Source: Halomarinibacterium sp041392205 (GTDB lineage Bacteria; Bacteroidota; Bacteroidia; Flavobacteriales; Flavobacteriaceae). From it: a stretch of 64,000 nt of DNA. Shown here in pieces: positions 8,066 through 18,200 of the stretch. The stretch spans positions 1 to 64,000 of the forward strand of contig JAWKMO010000010.1 of assembly GCA_041392205.1 (NCBI GenBank), in the 5' to 3' direction. The notes under the pieces were generated by a model. It searched no databases, had not been told where the DNA came from, and saw only the letters and a program-made list of their open reading frames with translations. Each line of letters opens with the position of its first letter. Positions within the stretch are counted from its first letter, which is position 1. The position numbers were made by a program, and so were the translations under genes.

Positions 8066-8506
8066 ATGAAACGTGCCGTTTTTCCTGGTTCTTTCGACCC
8101 CATTACTTTGGGACACATCGATATTATTGAAAGGGGACTCGCCCTTTTTGATGAAATTATTATTGCTATTGGCATCAATGCCGATAAAAAATATATGTGG
8201 TCTTTGGAAGACCGAATGCGATTTATTGAAACAGCTTTTCAAGGAAATTCAAAAATAAAAGTAACCTCCTATGAAGGATTAACAGTCGATTTTTGCAAAA
8301 TTGTAGACGCAAAATTTCTTTTACGTGGTTTACGAAACTCTCTCGATTTCTCTTACGAAAAATCCATTGCTCAAAATAATATGAAACTTGCTGGGGTTGA
8401 AAGTGTTTTTTTGGTTTGCTCACCCGAAGTTTCACACATATCCTCTACGATTGTCCGTGACATTGCTCGTAATAAGGGTGATTACAGTAATTTAGTTCCT
8501 TTTTAA
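8066..8506 (+). CDS. coaD: Phosphopantetheine adenylyltransferase
   Basis: A 146-residue enzyme catalysing the fourth step of coenzyme A synthesis, transfer of AMP from ATP to 4'-phosphopantetheine to give dephospho-CoA. The nucleotidyltransferase motif is PGSFDPITLGH with TLGH at residues 14-17, and the second motif HISSTIVRDI lies near 127. Between them, LLRGLRNSLDFSYE is the usual substrate-binding stretch. The protein is slightly shorter than the common 150-160 residues because it ends soon after the last helix (NLVPF), as usual in flavobacteria. It lies 15 bases downstream of ddl. Confidence 0.96.
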   Translation: MKRAVFPGSFDPITLGHIDIIERGLALFDEIIIAIGINADKKYMWSLEDRMRFIETAFQGNSKIKVTSYEGLTVDFCKIVDAKFLLRGLRNSLDFSYEKSIAQNNMKLAGVESVFLVCSPEVSHISSTIVRDIARNKGDYSNLVPF

Positions 8507-8519
8507 AATTTCATTGTTA

Positions 8520-9248
8520 ATGAAGCTCAACGAAACCTTTCTAATTTTAGCCTTAATTGCTGAAATTATAGGTACCGTTGGTGGTTTTGGATCTTCGGTA
8601 TTTTTTGTTCCAATAGGAAATTTTTATTTCGACTTTTACTCTGTTTTAGGCTTAACGGCTATTTTTCATTTATCGAGTAATGTGAGTAAAATCTTTTTAT
8701 TTAAAAAAGGGCTTAATAAGTTTCTCCTACTTTATATAGGAGTTCCCTCGGTAGTATTCGTAATTCTTGGGGGTTATTTATCAAAAGTTTTAAAAACCAA
8801 TTACCTTGAAGTGATATTGGGTGTGTTTTTAGTTGGGTTAGCCCTTCTTTTTTTAATAAAGAAAAATTTAGTCTTTAAAGCTGAAAAAAAAGAGTCTATT
8901 ATTGGGGGTAGTCTTTCTGGTTTTACGGCCGGTCTTTTAGGTACTGGAGGTGCCATTCGTGGATTAACGATGGCGGCATTTAACTTAGAAAAAAGTGTTT
9001 TTATTGCTACTTCTGCCTTTATCGATTTAATGATTGATTTTTCCAGAACGATCGTGTACTATCAAAATGGATATATTCATACTCACGATTTAAAGTACGT
9101 TCCCTTTCTTTTTTTAATTGGCATTATTGGAACTATACTAGGCAAGAAAATCTTAACCTATATTCCTCAAGATAAGTTCAAAAAAATAGCTTTAGTATTG
9201 ATTTTAATTATTGGTGTTTTTACCTTAATTAACTTCTATTATCAATAA
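8520..9248 (+). CDS. TauE/SafE family membrane permease
   Basis: A 242-residue integral membrane protein with about seven to eight hydrophobic helices and the paired glycine-rich motifs of the TauE/SafE family (GTVGGFGSSVFFVP near residue 20; GFTAGLLGTGGAIRG near 135). Family members are anion or organosulfonate exporters; the substrate here cannot be inferred. An in-frame TTG at 8514 would add two residues, but ATG at 8520 begins MKLNETF and is preferred. It lies 13 bases after coaD and is the likely last gene of the ddl operon, with a terminator immediately downstream. Confidence 0.85.
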   Translation: MKLNETFLILALIAEIIGTVGGFGSSVFFVPIGNFYFDFYSVLGLTAIFHLSSNVSKIFLFKKGLNKFLLLYIGVPSVVFVILGGYLSKVLKTNYLEVILGVFLVGLALLFLIKKNLVFKAEKKESIIGGSLSGFTAGLLGTGGAIRGLTMAAFNLEKSVFIATSAFIDLMIDFSRTIVYYQNGYIHTHDLKYVPFLFLIGIIGTILGKKILTYIPQDKFKKIALVLILIIGVFTLINFYYQ

Positions 9249-9250
9249 AA

Positions 9251-9277
9251 AAACTCCTTCAGTTATTGAAGGAGTTT
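9251..9277. terminator. Bidirectional terminator between permease gene and rpsT
   Basis: A perfect 11-bp stem, AAACTCCTTCA with TGAAGGAGTTT, encloses a 5-base loop (GTTAT). An A-run precedes it on the plus strand, so it can terminate transcription from both converging genes. Confidence 0.85.
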
Positions 9278-9302
9278 GCAATATTTAATAAGTAAAATAA
9301 TA

Positions 9303-9554
9303 TTAGATAGCAGCTACGTGCTTTGCCAAACTAGATTTTAAATTGGCTGCTTTATTAGAGTGGATAATGTTTTTCTTTGCTAATTTATCTAACATTGAAA
9401 CTACTTCTGGAAACAACTTTTCTGCTTCTTTCTTATCTGTCATCTCTCTAAGCTTTTTCATAGCGTTACGGGTAGTCTTATGTTGGTAACGATTTACTAC
9501 TCGCTTAGACTCGTTGCTTCTAATTCTCTTTAAAGCTGATTTATGATTAGCCAT
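9303..9554 (-). CDS. rpsT: Small ribosomal subunit protein bS20
   Basis: An 83-residue, highly basic, helical protein. It starts MANHKSALKRIRSNESKRVVNRYQHK in the manner of bS20 and ends in an alanine-rich helix (HSNKAANLKSSLAKHV). It binds 16S rRNA at the bottom of the small subunit. The gene follows tRNA-Glu by 21 bases on the same strand, and they probably share the promoter upstream of the tRNA. Confidence 0.97.
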   Translation of the reverse strand: MANHKSALKRIRSNESKRVVNRYQHKTTRNAMKKLREMTDKKEAEKLFPEVVSMLDKLAKKNIIHSNKAANLKSSLAKHVAAI

Positions 9555-9575
9555 ACTATCTTTCTTATTTATTTG

Positions 9576-9647
9576 TAGTCCGTAGGGGAATCGAACCCCT
9601 GTTACCAGGATGAAAACCTGGCGTCCTAACCCCTAGACGAACGGACC
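9576..9647 (-). tRNA. tRNA-Glu (anticodon TTC)
   Basis: On the minus strand, GGTCCGT pairs with ACGGACT to form the acceptor stem (one G-U at the first position), with discriminator A. The anticodon stem is CCAGG/CCTGG with loop TTTTCAT, giving anticodon TTC for Glu. The T-arm is CAGGGG TTCGATT CCCCT-like. The gene is 72 bases and CCA is not encoded. Confidence 0.97.
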
Positions 9648-9668
9648 ATTAATTTTTAATTGCGGATG

Positions 9669-9698
9669 CAAAAATACAACAATTTTTAAATGCTACAA
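9669..9698 (-). promoter_or_regulatory. Promoter for tRNA-Glu and rpsT
   Basis: On the minus strand: TTG, 19 bases, TATTTTTG. This fits the Bacteroidota -33/-7 consensus exactly. The -7 box lies 21 bases before the tRNA 5' end, leaving room for a short leader. Confidence 0.7.
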
Positions 9699-9725
9699 GT
9701 GCTACTTTATTTTTTTCAAAAAAAA

Positions 9726-11201
9726 TTAGTAAGCTTTTGCAAAAATTACTTTTCTTAGAGAGGGTTTCCCTGTAACCATACAACTTCCAGGAACATTCTC
9801 ACCATCTAAAGGGATACAGCGTATGGTTGCTTTGGTTTCATTTTTTACAAGTGCTTCCGTTTCGGGAGTCCCATCCCAATGTGCTAAGATGAAGCCCCCT
9901 TTGGTTTCAAGAACTTCTTTAAATTCAGCATACGACGAAACTTGTGTTATATTTTCTTTTCTGAAATTTACCGCTTTTATAAACAAATTATGTTGTATTT
10001 CCTCAAGAAGGGCTTTTACTTTTATGGCAGCTCCCTCTTTGTTTAGCATTTCCTTTGTGAGCAAATCTCTCCGTGCTACTTCAACGGTTCCATTTTCAAC
10101 ATCTTTAGGTCCAATCGCAATGCGAACAGGAACTCCTTTTAACTCATACTCATTAAATTTCCAACCGGGTTTTTGAGTATCACGATTGTCAAACTTCACT
10201 CGAATACCCAAAGCTCTCAATTCTGCCATCAATTCATGAGCAACTTTACTAGTTGCTTCAAATTGCTCATCATCTTTGTAAATAGGAACAATAACTACTT
10301 GATCTGGCGCTAAATTAGGCGGTAATACTAATCCGTTATCATCGCTATGCGTCATAATTAAAGCACCAATTAAACGGGTTGAAACACCCCAAGAAGTAGC
10401 CCAAACATATTCTTGATTTCCTTCTTTTGTATTAAATTTTACATCAAAAGCCTTGGCAAAGTTTTGTCCTAAGAAATGTGACGTTCCTGCTTGCAATGCT
10501 TTTCCATCTTGCATTAATGCTTCAATACAATACGTTTCTAATGCCCCTGCAAAACGTTCACTTGCGGTCTTTACTCCTTTAATTACTGGGATGGCCATAA
10601 AATTTTCTACAAATTCAGCATAAATATGCATCATTTGTTCAGCTTCTGAGATTGCCTCTTCTTGGGTAGCATGAGCGGTATGCCCTTCTTGCCATAAAAA
10701 CTCGGCAGTTCTTAAAAATAAACGGGTACGCAATTCCCATCGAACGACATTTGCCCATTGATTTATTAAAAGCGGTAAGTCTCTATAGGATTGGATCCAT
10801 TTGCGATAAGTATCCCAAATAATGGTTTCGGAAGTAGGACGTACAATAAGTTCCTCTTCCAATTTCGCATCGGGATCTACAATAATTCCATGACCGTCTG
10901 GGTCATTTTTTAAACGATAGTGGGTAACCACAGCACATTCTTTTGCAAAACCATCTACATGGCTGGCTTCTTTACTAAAGTAAGATTTTGGAATAAAAAG
11001 AGGAAAATAAGCATTTTGATGCCCTGTTTCCTTAAACATTCTGTCCAATTCTGCCTGCATTCTTTCCCAAATAGAAAACCCATAGGGCTTTATAACCATA
11101 CACCCTCGAACTCCAGAATTTTCAGCTAAATCTGCCTTGATAACCAGTTCATTATACCATTTTGAATAATCTTCTTCACGCGTGGTTAAGTTTTTTCCCA
11201 T
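9726..11201 (-). CDS. proS: Prolyl-tRNA synthetase (archaeal/eukaryotic-like type)
   Basis: A 491-residue class II aminoacyl-tRNA synthetase that charges tRNA-Pro in the cytoplasm. Its short length, lack of the bacterial editing insertion and C-terminal Tyr (IFAKAY) mark the archaeal/eukaryotic-like form common in Bacteroidota. Motif 1 is in the WERMQAELDRMF region. Motif 2 is RWELRTRLFLRTAEFLWQEG near residues 154-173. Motif 3 lies near GVSTRLIGALI. The anticodon-binding domain follows at about 300-400 (VVIVPIYKDDE), then a C-terminal zinc-like domain. The gene stands alone with a 71-base divergent gap to the lipoprotein gene. Confidence 0.96.
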   Translation of the reverse strand: MGKNLTTREEDYSKWYNELVIKADLAENSGVRGCMVIKPYGFSIWERMQAELDRMFKETGHQNAYFPLFIPKSYFSKEASHVDGFAKECAVVTHYRLKNDPDGHGIIVDPDAKLEEELIVRPTSETIIWDTYRKWIQSYRDLPLLINQWANVVRWELRTRLFLRTAEFLWQEGHTAHATQEEAISEAEQMMHIYAEFVENFMAIPVIKGVKTASERFAGALETYCIEALMQDGKALQAGTSHFLGQNFAKAFDVKFNTKEGNQEYVWATSWGVSTRLIGALIMTHSDDNGLVLPPNLAPDQVVIVPIYKDDEQFEATSKVAHELMAELRALGIRVKFDNRDTQKPGWKFNEYELKGVPVRIAIGPKDVENGTVEVARRDLLTKEMLNKEGAAIKVKALLEEIQHNLFIKAVNFRKENITQVSSYAEFKEVLETKGGFILAHWDGTPETEALVKNETKATIRCIPLDGENVPGSCMVTGKPSLRKVIFAKAY

Positions 11202-11272
11202 GATCCGTTATTTGGCACAAATATTGTGCTTATGTTAAAAGTTATTTTGTCTCGGCAAAACTACTTATTTTT

Positions 11273-12352
11273 ATGATGTCCAACAATATAAAATTCAGTG
11301 TTATGAAAACCAATATATTTTTCCTTCCAAAATTAGTTACGTTTTTTTCTTTAGGAATACTTGCTACTTTTTTAGCAAGTTGCAGTTCCTATCAAAATGT
11401 AACAGATAGCGATGGTATTTATAATTCGAATACAAGCACTAACACTGAAAAAAATTCTGAAAATGAAACCGAAAGTAAGAACAATTACTACAAACAATAT
11501 TTTAAATCGAAATCCAATCTTTATAGTGACCTTCCAGAAGAAAATGTAATTTTTACAGATATTGAAGCATACTCTACCACAGAAAGTTTAGATGATGAAG
11601 GATATATTGTTACTAAAGAAAGCGCCTATGAGAATGAAGAATCCTACGGAGCATGGGGAGCTAACGGAGGGGATGTTACTGTAAATGTGTACAACACAGG
11701 ATGGGCTGGCGCTGGATGGGGCTTTAATAGCTGGTATGGACCCGGATGGGGATATGGTGGTTGGTATCGTCCTTGGGGTTTCTACAACCATTGGGGTTGG
11801 GGATGGAATGCAGGATTTTGGGGAGGAGGATTTTGGGGAGGAGGATTTTATAATCCTTGGTATTGTTCTCCCGTATTTTACAACCCATACATATACAATG
11901 GGTATTATGGTCATAATGGGTATGCCGTAAACTATAATAGAGGCAGAAGAAATAGTGACTACATAGCTGGCAGATCTTCTATTAACAGAGGAAGATCAAA
12001 TACAATTTCTTCTAGAAATGGATATTCCCGTTCTGAAATTAATAGAAGATACAATAGAGATAATTACTCCGTTAATCGAGGAAGACCCAACACCAATACA
12101 TCAAGACCTAATTCAGACTATTCAAGACCAAGTAATACAAGACCTAATGTTACTAGGCCAAACAATTCAAGACCCAAAGTAGATTATAATAGACCTAACT
12201 CAAATTCTCGCCCAAACTACAATACAAGACCTAGCACCAATACAAGACCTAATGTTTCAAGACCGTCTTCGACAAATCGAGGAGGGGGAGGCTCTATAAA
12301 CCGAGGTGGAGGCTCATCAAGAAGCAGTGGCGGTAGAGGCGGCAGAGGATAA
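11273..12352 (+). CDS. Trp/Gly-rich lipoprotein with Arg-Pro-Asn repeats
   Basis: A 359-residue predicted lipoprotein of unknown function. The lipobox LASC lies about 27 residues after the second in-frame ATG (11303, MKTNIFF), so 11303 may be the true start; 11273 adds ten residues. The mature chain has an Asn/Ser/Glu-rich linker, then at about 140-205 a striking run of aromatic-glycine repeats (GWGYGGW, GGGFWGGGFW types). The C-terminal third is basic, with many repeats of RPN, RPS and TRPN and a GGGSSRSSGGRGGRG end. It has an overall likeness to low-complexity envelope or adhesive proteins seen in flavobacteria, often upstream of an OmpP1-type gene as here. The next gene starts 28 bases after its stop, so they are probably one operon. 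Confidence 0.75.
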   Translation: MMSNNIKFSVMKTNIFFLPKLVTFFSLGILATFLASCSSYQNVTDSDGIYNSNTSTNTEKNSENETESKNNYYKQYFKSKSNLYSDLPEENVIFTDIEAYSTTESLDDEGYIVTKESAYENEESYGAWGANGGDVTVNVYNTGWAGAGWGFNSWYGPGWGYGGWYRPWGFYNHWGWGWNAGFWGGGFWGGGFYNPWYCSPVFYNPYIYNGYYGHNGYAVNYNRGRRNSDYIAGRSSINRGRSNTISSRNGYSRSEINRRYNRDNYSVNRGRPNTNTSRPNSDYSRPSNTRPNVTRPNNSRPKVDYNRPNSNSRPNYNTRPSTNTRPNVSRPSSTNRGGGGSINRGGGSSRSSGGRGGRG

Positions 12353-12380
12353 ATACTATTTTTTTAATAAATTAATAATA

Positions 12381-13898
12381 ATGAAAAGAATTATTTTCTT
12401 ACTCATAGGGCTTACTTCATTCCCAAATTTAAATGCACAAAATATTTCTGATGCATTACGATATAGTGCTAATAATATTCAAGGGACGGCAAGATTTTCT
12501 GCTCTTAGTGGCGCTTTTGGAGCTTTAGGAGGAGATGTTTCAGCAATTGATATTAATCCTGCAGGTAGCTCAGTATTTTTAGAAAATACCTTGACGACAA
12601 CTTTTTCAGTTTTTAGTCGAAATAATAAAAACACCTATTCTAATTCGAATACTCAAAGTAATTATACAGATTTAAATATAACCAATGGTGGAGCTGTTTT
12701 TGTATATACTAATCCCAATGAAAATTCAAATTGGAGAAAATTTACATTCGGCATCAATTTCAATACGCAAAATAATTATGATAATGAAGTTTTTGTAGAA
12801 GGAAATAATTCAACTAGTATTGGAACCTTTTTTCTAAACCAAGCACAAGGTATCCCGCTTAATTTATTAGAATTGCAAAGCGGTGAAAGTATCTCAGATC
12901 TGTATTCATTTCTTGGCCAAACCGAAGGAACCAATGCACAAAACGCCTTCTTAGGATATCAAGGTTTTATTTTTGATCCACTCGATAATGATCCCTCTAA
13001 TACTTCCTATATTTCAAATGTAGGATCAGGAGTCTATTCTCAAGAGTACATACTCTTTACCAGAGGCTATTCAGGTAAATATTCCTTTAACTTAAGTACT
13101 CAAATTACAGAAAATTATTACGTTGGAATCAATTTTAACGCACACACTATCGACTATCAACAAAGTACTTTATTAACCGAAAGAAACTCAAACAGCAATA
13201 GTAGTATTATTCGTATTGATTTTGAAAATAACTTATCTACTCTAGGAAATGGATTTTCAATGCAAATTGGAGGAATTGCAAAAATAAATCAAAATGTACG
13301 ACTTGGTTTTACCTATACTTCTCCTACTTGGTTTACCATTTCTGAAGAAACTACTCAAGTGTTAGAAACCTCTCGCATAGCTAATGGTGAAACACTATTT
13401 ATTAGTATAAGTCCAAATATAATTAATGTTTTTAATGATTATAAATTAAGTACCCCAGCGAAAATTTCAGCGAGCGGCGCTTATATTTTTGGAAAAAAAG
13501 GACTTCTAAGTGTCGATTATGAATTTACAGATTTTTCAAGAATAATGTTTAAACCCACTACTAGCAATTATTTTACCTTACTAAATGAAGAAATAAATAA
13601 TTCATTAAAAGGCGTATCCTCTATTAAAATTGGTGGAGAATATAGATGGAAACAAATAAGTTTTAGAGGAGGATTCCATTTTTCTGAAAGTCCTTATAAA
13701 GAAAAATATATAAATGAAGATATTAAAGGATTTTCATTAGGATTAGGATATAACTTTGGAAATTATAACTTAGACTTTGCTTATATTAACACTCAGCAAC
13801 AATCGGAAGAGCAATTTTATTATTCTGGATTAAACACCCCCTACACTTCAACAGTTAACAACAACAACTTTTTATTAACGCTTGGAATCGATTTATAA
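12381..13898 (+). CDS. OmpP1/FadL/TodX-type outer membrane transport protein
   Basis: A 505-residue outer membrane beta-barrel. The start at 12381 gives a clean signal peptide (MKRIIFLLIGLTSFPNLNAQ); an upstream in-frame extension lies inside the preceding gene and is rejected. The mature N-terminus ALRYSANNIQGTARFSALSGAFGALGGDVSAI followed by NPAG is the characteristic hatch region of the OmpP1/FadL family. The remainder has alternating beta-strand patterns and ends LLTLGIDL. FadL-type proteins take up hydrophobic molecules across the outer membrane; the substrate here is unknown. Its stop codon coincides with the first bases of the large duplicated block. Confidence 0.88.
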   Translation: MKRIIFLLIGLTSFPNLNAQNISDALRYSANNIQGTARFSALSGAFGALGGDVSAIDINPAGSSVFLENTLTTTFSVFSRNNKNTYSNSNTQSNYTDLNITNGGAVFVYTNPNENSNWRKFTFGINFNTQNNYDNEVFVEGNNSTSIGTFFLNQAQGIPLNLLELQSGESISDLYSFLGQTEGTNAQNAFLGYQGFIFDPLDNDPSNTSYISNVGSGVYSQEYILFTRGYSGKYSFNLSTQITENYYVGINFNAHTIDYQQSTLLTERNSNSNSSIIRIDFENNLSTLGNGFSMQIGGIAKINQNVRLGFTYTSPTWFTISEETTQVLETSRIANGETLFISISPNIINVFNDYKLSTPAKISASGAYIFGKKGLLSVDYEFTDFSRIMFKPTTSNYFTLLNEEINNSLKGVSSIKIGGEYRWKQISFRGGFHFSESPYKEKYINEDIKGFSLGLGYNFGNYNLDFAYINTQQQSEEQFYYSGLNTPYTSTVNNNNFLLTLGIDL

Positions 13899-13920
13899 TT
13901 TTCCATAACCCATTTCCTAT

Positions 13921-13955
13921 ACAAAAAAGCCTCCAATATGGAGGCTTTTTTTGTA
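13921..13955. terminator. Bidirectional terminator between OMP gene and first giant gene
   Basis: AAAAAAGCCTCC and GGAGGCTTTTTT pair around an AATAT loop, with T-runs on both strands. It serves the convergent OmpP1 gene and the end of the first giant gene. An identical copy lies at 21416-21450, as part of the duplicated block. Confidence 0.85.
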
Positions 13956-13971
13956 TCATAAATAGTTCTTC

Positions 13972-15273
13972 TTATCGCTTCAGGGTAAAATGCCCTGTAA
14001 AAGTTTTATTGGTTCCCTCCTCTTGGTAGTCCACCTTAAACCAGTAATCGCTCGATGGTAACGGAGCTCCGTTATAGGTTCCATCCCACCCTTGTCCCAA
14101 GGGGCTTACCTGCTTGAGTAGTTTCCCATAACGGTCAAAGATATAAATCTTTGCCGTAGGATCGTACTGCGCAATGCCAATTATGTTCCACGTATCGTGG
14201 TAACCGTCCCCATTAGGGGTCATATACTCCGGATAGTCCACTACCCCTACCTCAAAACTTACCGTGCCACATCCATTGGCATCACTTATGGTCACTATAT
14301 GCGTCCCAGGGCTCACCCCACTAAATACCTCACTGTCCTGAAACGGACCTCCGTCCAACTGGTACACCCAGTCCCCACTGCCCGAACTAACACTTACCGT
14401 AATAACATGTTCTTGGGCAAAGGCTCCATTGGTTACCTCTGCTCCATAGACCAACGGAGGCGAAGACGCCACAACCGTAGTGGTCACTTCACTCACGGCA
14501 ACCAGTGGCCATTTCCGTTACTAACACACTATAACTGCCCGCACTCAAAGCCAACAGCGAAGGACCCACCTCATTGGGCAATACCTGACCCTCCACAGAC
14601 CATACAAAGGTATACAACTGAGGATCTAAGCCCGTATCCAACAACGGGGGCGAGGGATCCCAAACTCCTCCACTATCGGTTACCACTCTCATCCACACAG
14701 AGCCTATAGGTCTCATCCAATAGAAACGGAGGCAATTGCTCTACTTTTAATATCACAGGAACCACCGAATAACACGAACGCTGGTCATCGGGGTCTATAC
14801 GGTTGGTCACACGAGCATATATCTGTTGTGGGTTCACTAAGTTTGTATAGAAATCCGAAAGCGCATTAACACCCAACTCCGCATCCTCCTCGCTACCGTG
14901 ATAGGTAAGGATAAACTGACCTGGATGCTGCCCCCCAATATCTCCGACGCCAAAGCCTGTGCCTGAACATCTCCTTCCGTATTGTTGCCCGTATCCACTA
15001 ACTGGAAAATCCAATACCGTCACTAGGTCCTTCATTGTCACACAATAATATAAGCCGATTCAGGCGCCGTAGCACTAGCCCTTCCTTGACCACAAATCAA
15101 AACTCAAACTTACTTCTTGGGTCACCGGATTTTCTATACTGTACACATAACAACCGGTCTCTCGATTCTCTATACGAACATAAATTGTCTGCGGGTTCAC
15201 CGTATTTGAAAAATTACCAACATTAACTATTGGGTTTATATCGTTCTGTGCTTCCAATAGCGTCCTATAGTAA
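13972..15273 (-). pseudogene. Frameshifted C-terminal part of first giant surface protein, with T9SS type B sorting domain
   Basis: This is the continuation of the 15274-21303 gene, broken into several frames. Compared with the intact twin at 21467-22770, it carries nine single-base indels near 14495, 14661, 14680, 14936, 15011, 15042, 15080, 15092 and 15281 (three insertions and six deletions, net minus three). After correction the frame rejoins and encodes the last repeat units. It ends with a 174-residue fragment (13972-14496) that includes YMTPNGDGYHDTW, FDRYGKLL, WDGTYNG and the terminal FTLKR, the hallmark of the gliding-motility-associated, type IX secretion type B C-terminal domain. 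Indels in short homopolymers at high overall identity point to sequencing or assembly error at least as much as to true decay. Confidence 0.8.
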
Positions 15274-18200
15274 CTAACCTCTAAAATCATCCGATGACTG
15301 CCCATTGAGAACAGAAGCATCGTTCTGAGTCAAATCAAAGGTCCCTATCCCATCAAAGGCTAACTCGCAAACAACCAAATCTTCTACCTGAGCACTGCCA
15401 TCAGGCAATGGAACCACACGAAGCGGTAAGGCAACTACGGCATAACAGGGAAGCGTGCTGGGAGGAACCTCACGGGTAACCCTCACATACACCGTCTGCT
15501 CGTTGGGAACTGTATTCTGATAAAGGCTTGGATCCAAAATCTCCGTCCCCAACAATCCTAGTACCGCAGCCTCAAAACTCTCATAATAAAAAATCGTTAC
15601 CCCTACTTGACCATCCAAAATAGCATCCTCGCGCTGCGTCAAATCAAAATAAGAAATCCCATCGGTGGCATCCACATCATCGTCATTGCCATCACCATCC
15701 ACATCCCCTGCCGTACCGTCGCACATCAACAAAGGATCTGGTACCTCTGCAACGGGGTTGGGAAGCACCCGTAAGGTCAATACCGTGCGAATCTCGCAAC
15801 TGCCGCCCTCCGGATCCCCAAAAACACTTACATAAAGCTCCTGTGGGTTCGCTACATTCCCAAATTCATCGTAATTCTGATGGGACGTAGCGTCTACTAT
15901 AGGCTCATTATTGTCCTGTGCCGACTGGGTCAGATAATAAAATACCGTATAACTCGGATCTCCATTGGTGATAACCTGATCGTTTTGGGTAAGGTCGAAG
16001 GTCGATACTTGATCATCTGGAGCACTACCTCCTATCTCATCATCGCACAACTCCATTACAAAAGGACCCGATCCCAATACCGGTAAGCCCACTACCGTTA
16101 TCTCAAAACCACTCACTCGACCACAGCCCGTATCGTTATTAGCAACGCGTACCCAAAGCGGCTGAACAGGGGTTACCGTATTCTCATAAGCTTCAGGGGT
16201 AACAACAGCGTTAATGCCCAACTCGGCATCCGCCAAACTTTCATAATAACTCACCGTAAATCCTTCTACAGGGGTGTTGTTCCCTAAGGCTATCGACTGG
16301 TTGTCCAAAAGATTGAACACATAAAAACCATCGCCGTCCTCATCACAACCCAACAAATCCAAAGCATCCAAATCTTCGGGAGCCTCCGGAAGATCACGCA
16401 CCTGAAGCATCAACGGCACAATCGTATAGCACGCATTTACCCAAGGCGAGGGGGGGGCTATAACTCGCGTTACACGAGCATATACCGTCTGGTCATAAGG
16501 AACTATATTGGAATAAGGATCTGCCAAAGCAAAGGAAGGATCTCCCGCCTCGGCCTGCGCCATCGTCTCGTAATAGGTCACTAGCACGTCTACATCGCCA
16601 TTGATAATCTCCGTATCCTTGCTGCTCAATATAAAATTGTCGTAAAAACCATTGTTGTTGGCATCATCACAACCTACCAAAGGCAAAGGCTCTAAAGAAG
16701 ATGGATTAGACTCTACCGTAATGACAAAACTCGTCGTGGCGTCACAACCCTCTCCATTTAAAACCGATACATAAATCGTCTGAGGGGACCCTTCATTGGG
16801 ATAGTTCCCCGGATCTAATATCGGATTGTTATTAGTCTGATCGTCTATATTGGCATAGTAGAAAACCGTTAAATCCACATTCCCCTGAGTAATCAAATCG
16901 GTATTCTGGGTCAAATCAAATAACGACACCCCATCGGTAGTACTCCCACTTGCCAAATCATCACATAGGTACAAATCATCTCCCAATCCTAAAACAGGAA
17001 ACTCCCCTACCTCCAACTCAAAAGAACTTATCCTAGCACAGCCCGTAACCGCACTCTCCAATCGTACCCATATCGTCTGACCCCCACTTATAAAAGCTTC
17101 AGGACTCGCAATGGCATTTATCCCAGCCTCAGCATCAGCCAAAGACTCGTAATAGGTAGGTGCCAAATAATCGGTGTTCCCTCCTATAACAAAAGGATCG
17201 TTCTGTGTCAAATCAAAAAGGGCCTGTCCGTCGCCATCCTCATCGCACGAAAACATAGGATCTATAAAATCTAACGTAGGAGCCTCCGGTAATGGTGTCA
17301 CTATAAGTTCCAACGCCACAATCGTATAACAGGGAAGTACCGCAGGGGGAACATCAAAAAATACACGGGCATACACTATCTGGCTATAGGGAACTGTATT
17401 CGTATAAAGCCCTACGATCTCTGTCCCTGGCAATCCAGCTTCTGCTTCGGCCAAGGTCTCATAATATAAAATCGATACATCCGGATCCCCTGCAAGAATC
17501 TCCGTATCTCGAAGGGTCAAATCAAAACCACTCGATAACCCATTGTCAAAATCGCCCGTCGTGTCCCCATTGTCACACGCCGTAATAGGAGTCGGTGACA
17601 TATTGGGCGTAGGATTTGGTAATACCGTAAGGGTCACCGTAACTACCGTCCGACAACCAAAACCACTCTCTATCCTTGCAACAACCGTCTCTGGAGTAAT
17701 CGTATTCTGATACAGCGTCGGATCCACAATAGGATTGTCTGACAACTCGTCCCCGGGAGTCGCATACCAACTCACCGTTAAATCCGGATCGCCGCCCGTG
17801 AGAACCAAATCCTGCAACGTCAGATCAAAAGTGCTAATCTCATCCGTTGGTGTACTGCCCTGCAACTCATCATCACACAAAAATACTTCAAAAGGACCCA
17901 AATTCGCAGGCAAAGGATCTACTATCAACTGCAAAGGAACTATATCATAACAACCACTAGCGCCATTGTTGGGAAGGGTGCTGTTTCCGTTACCTACCAC
18001 CAAAATATATAACGTCTGAGGATTCGAGGTGTTCAAATAACTCGTAGGGTTGGGTATCGCCTGAGAAAAATCCGGAGCCGTAAGGGCCACATCCCCCGCA
18101 GCAATCGCTTCCAACTCATCTTCATAATAGTACAAATCGAACTCCAAAGGGTCCATCGTTCCCAATACCTCCAGCTCCACTACCGTTAGATCAAAAGTCG

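Noticed and set aside
9823..10176. Plus-strand open frame opposite proS
   Set aside because: It overlaps the conserved prolyl-tRNA synthetase fully and has no family features.
12306..12380. Upstream extension of the OmpP1-type gene
   Set aside because: The extension lies inside the preceding lipoprotein gene and would place 25 residues before a clean signal peptide; the ATG at 12381 is better.
14197..14709. Plus-strand open frame of 170 codons opposite the first giant gene
   Set aside because: It is the complement of the frameshifted sorting-domain region; the same shadow appears at 21692-22018 opposite the intact twin, and its protein is unlike any secreted or cytoplasmic family.
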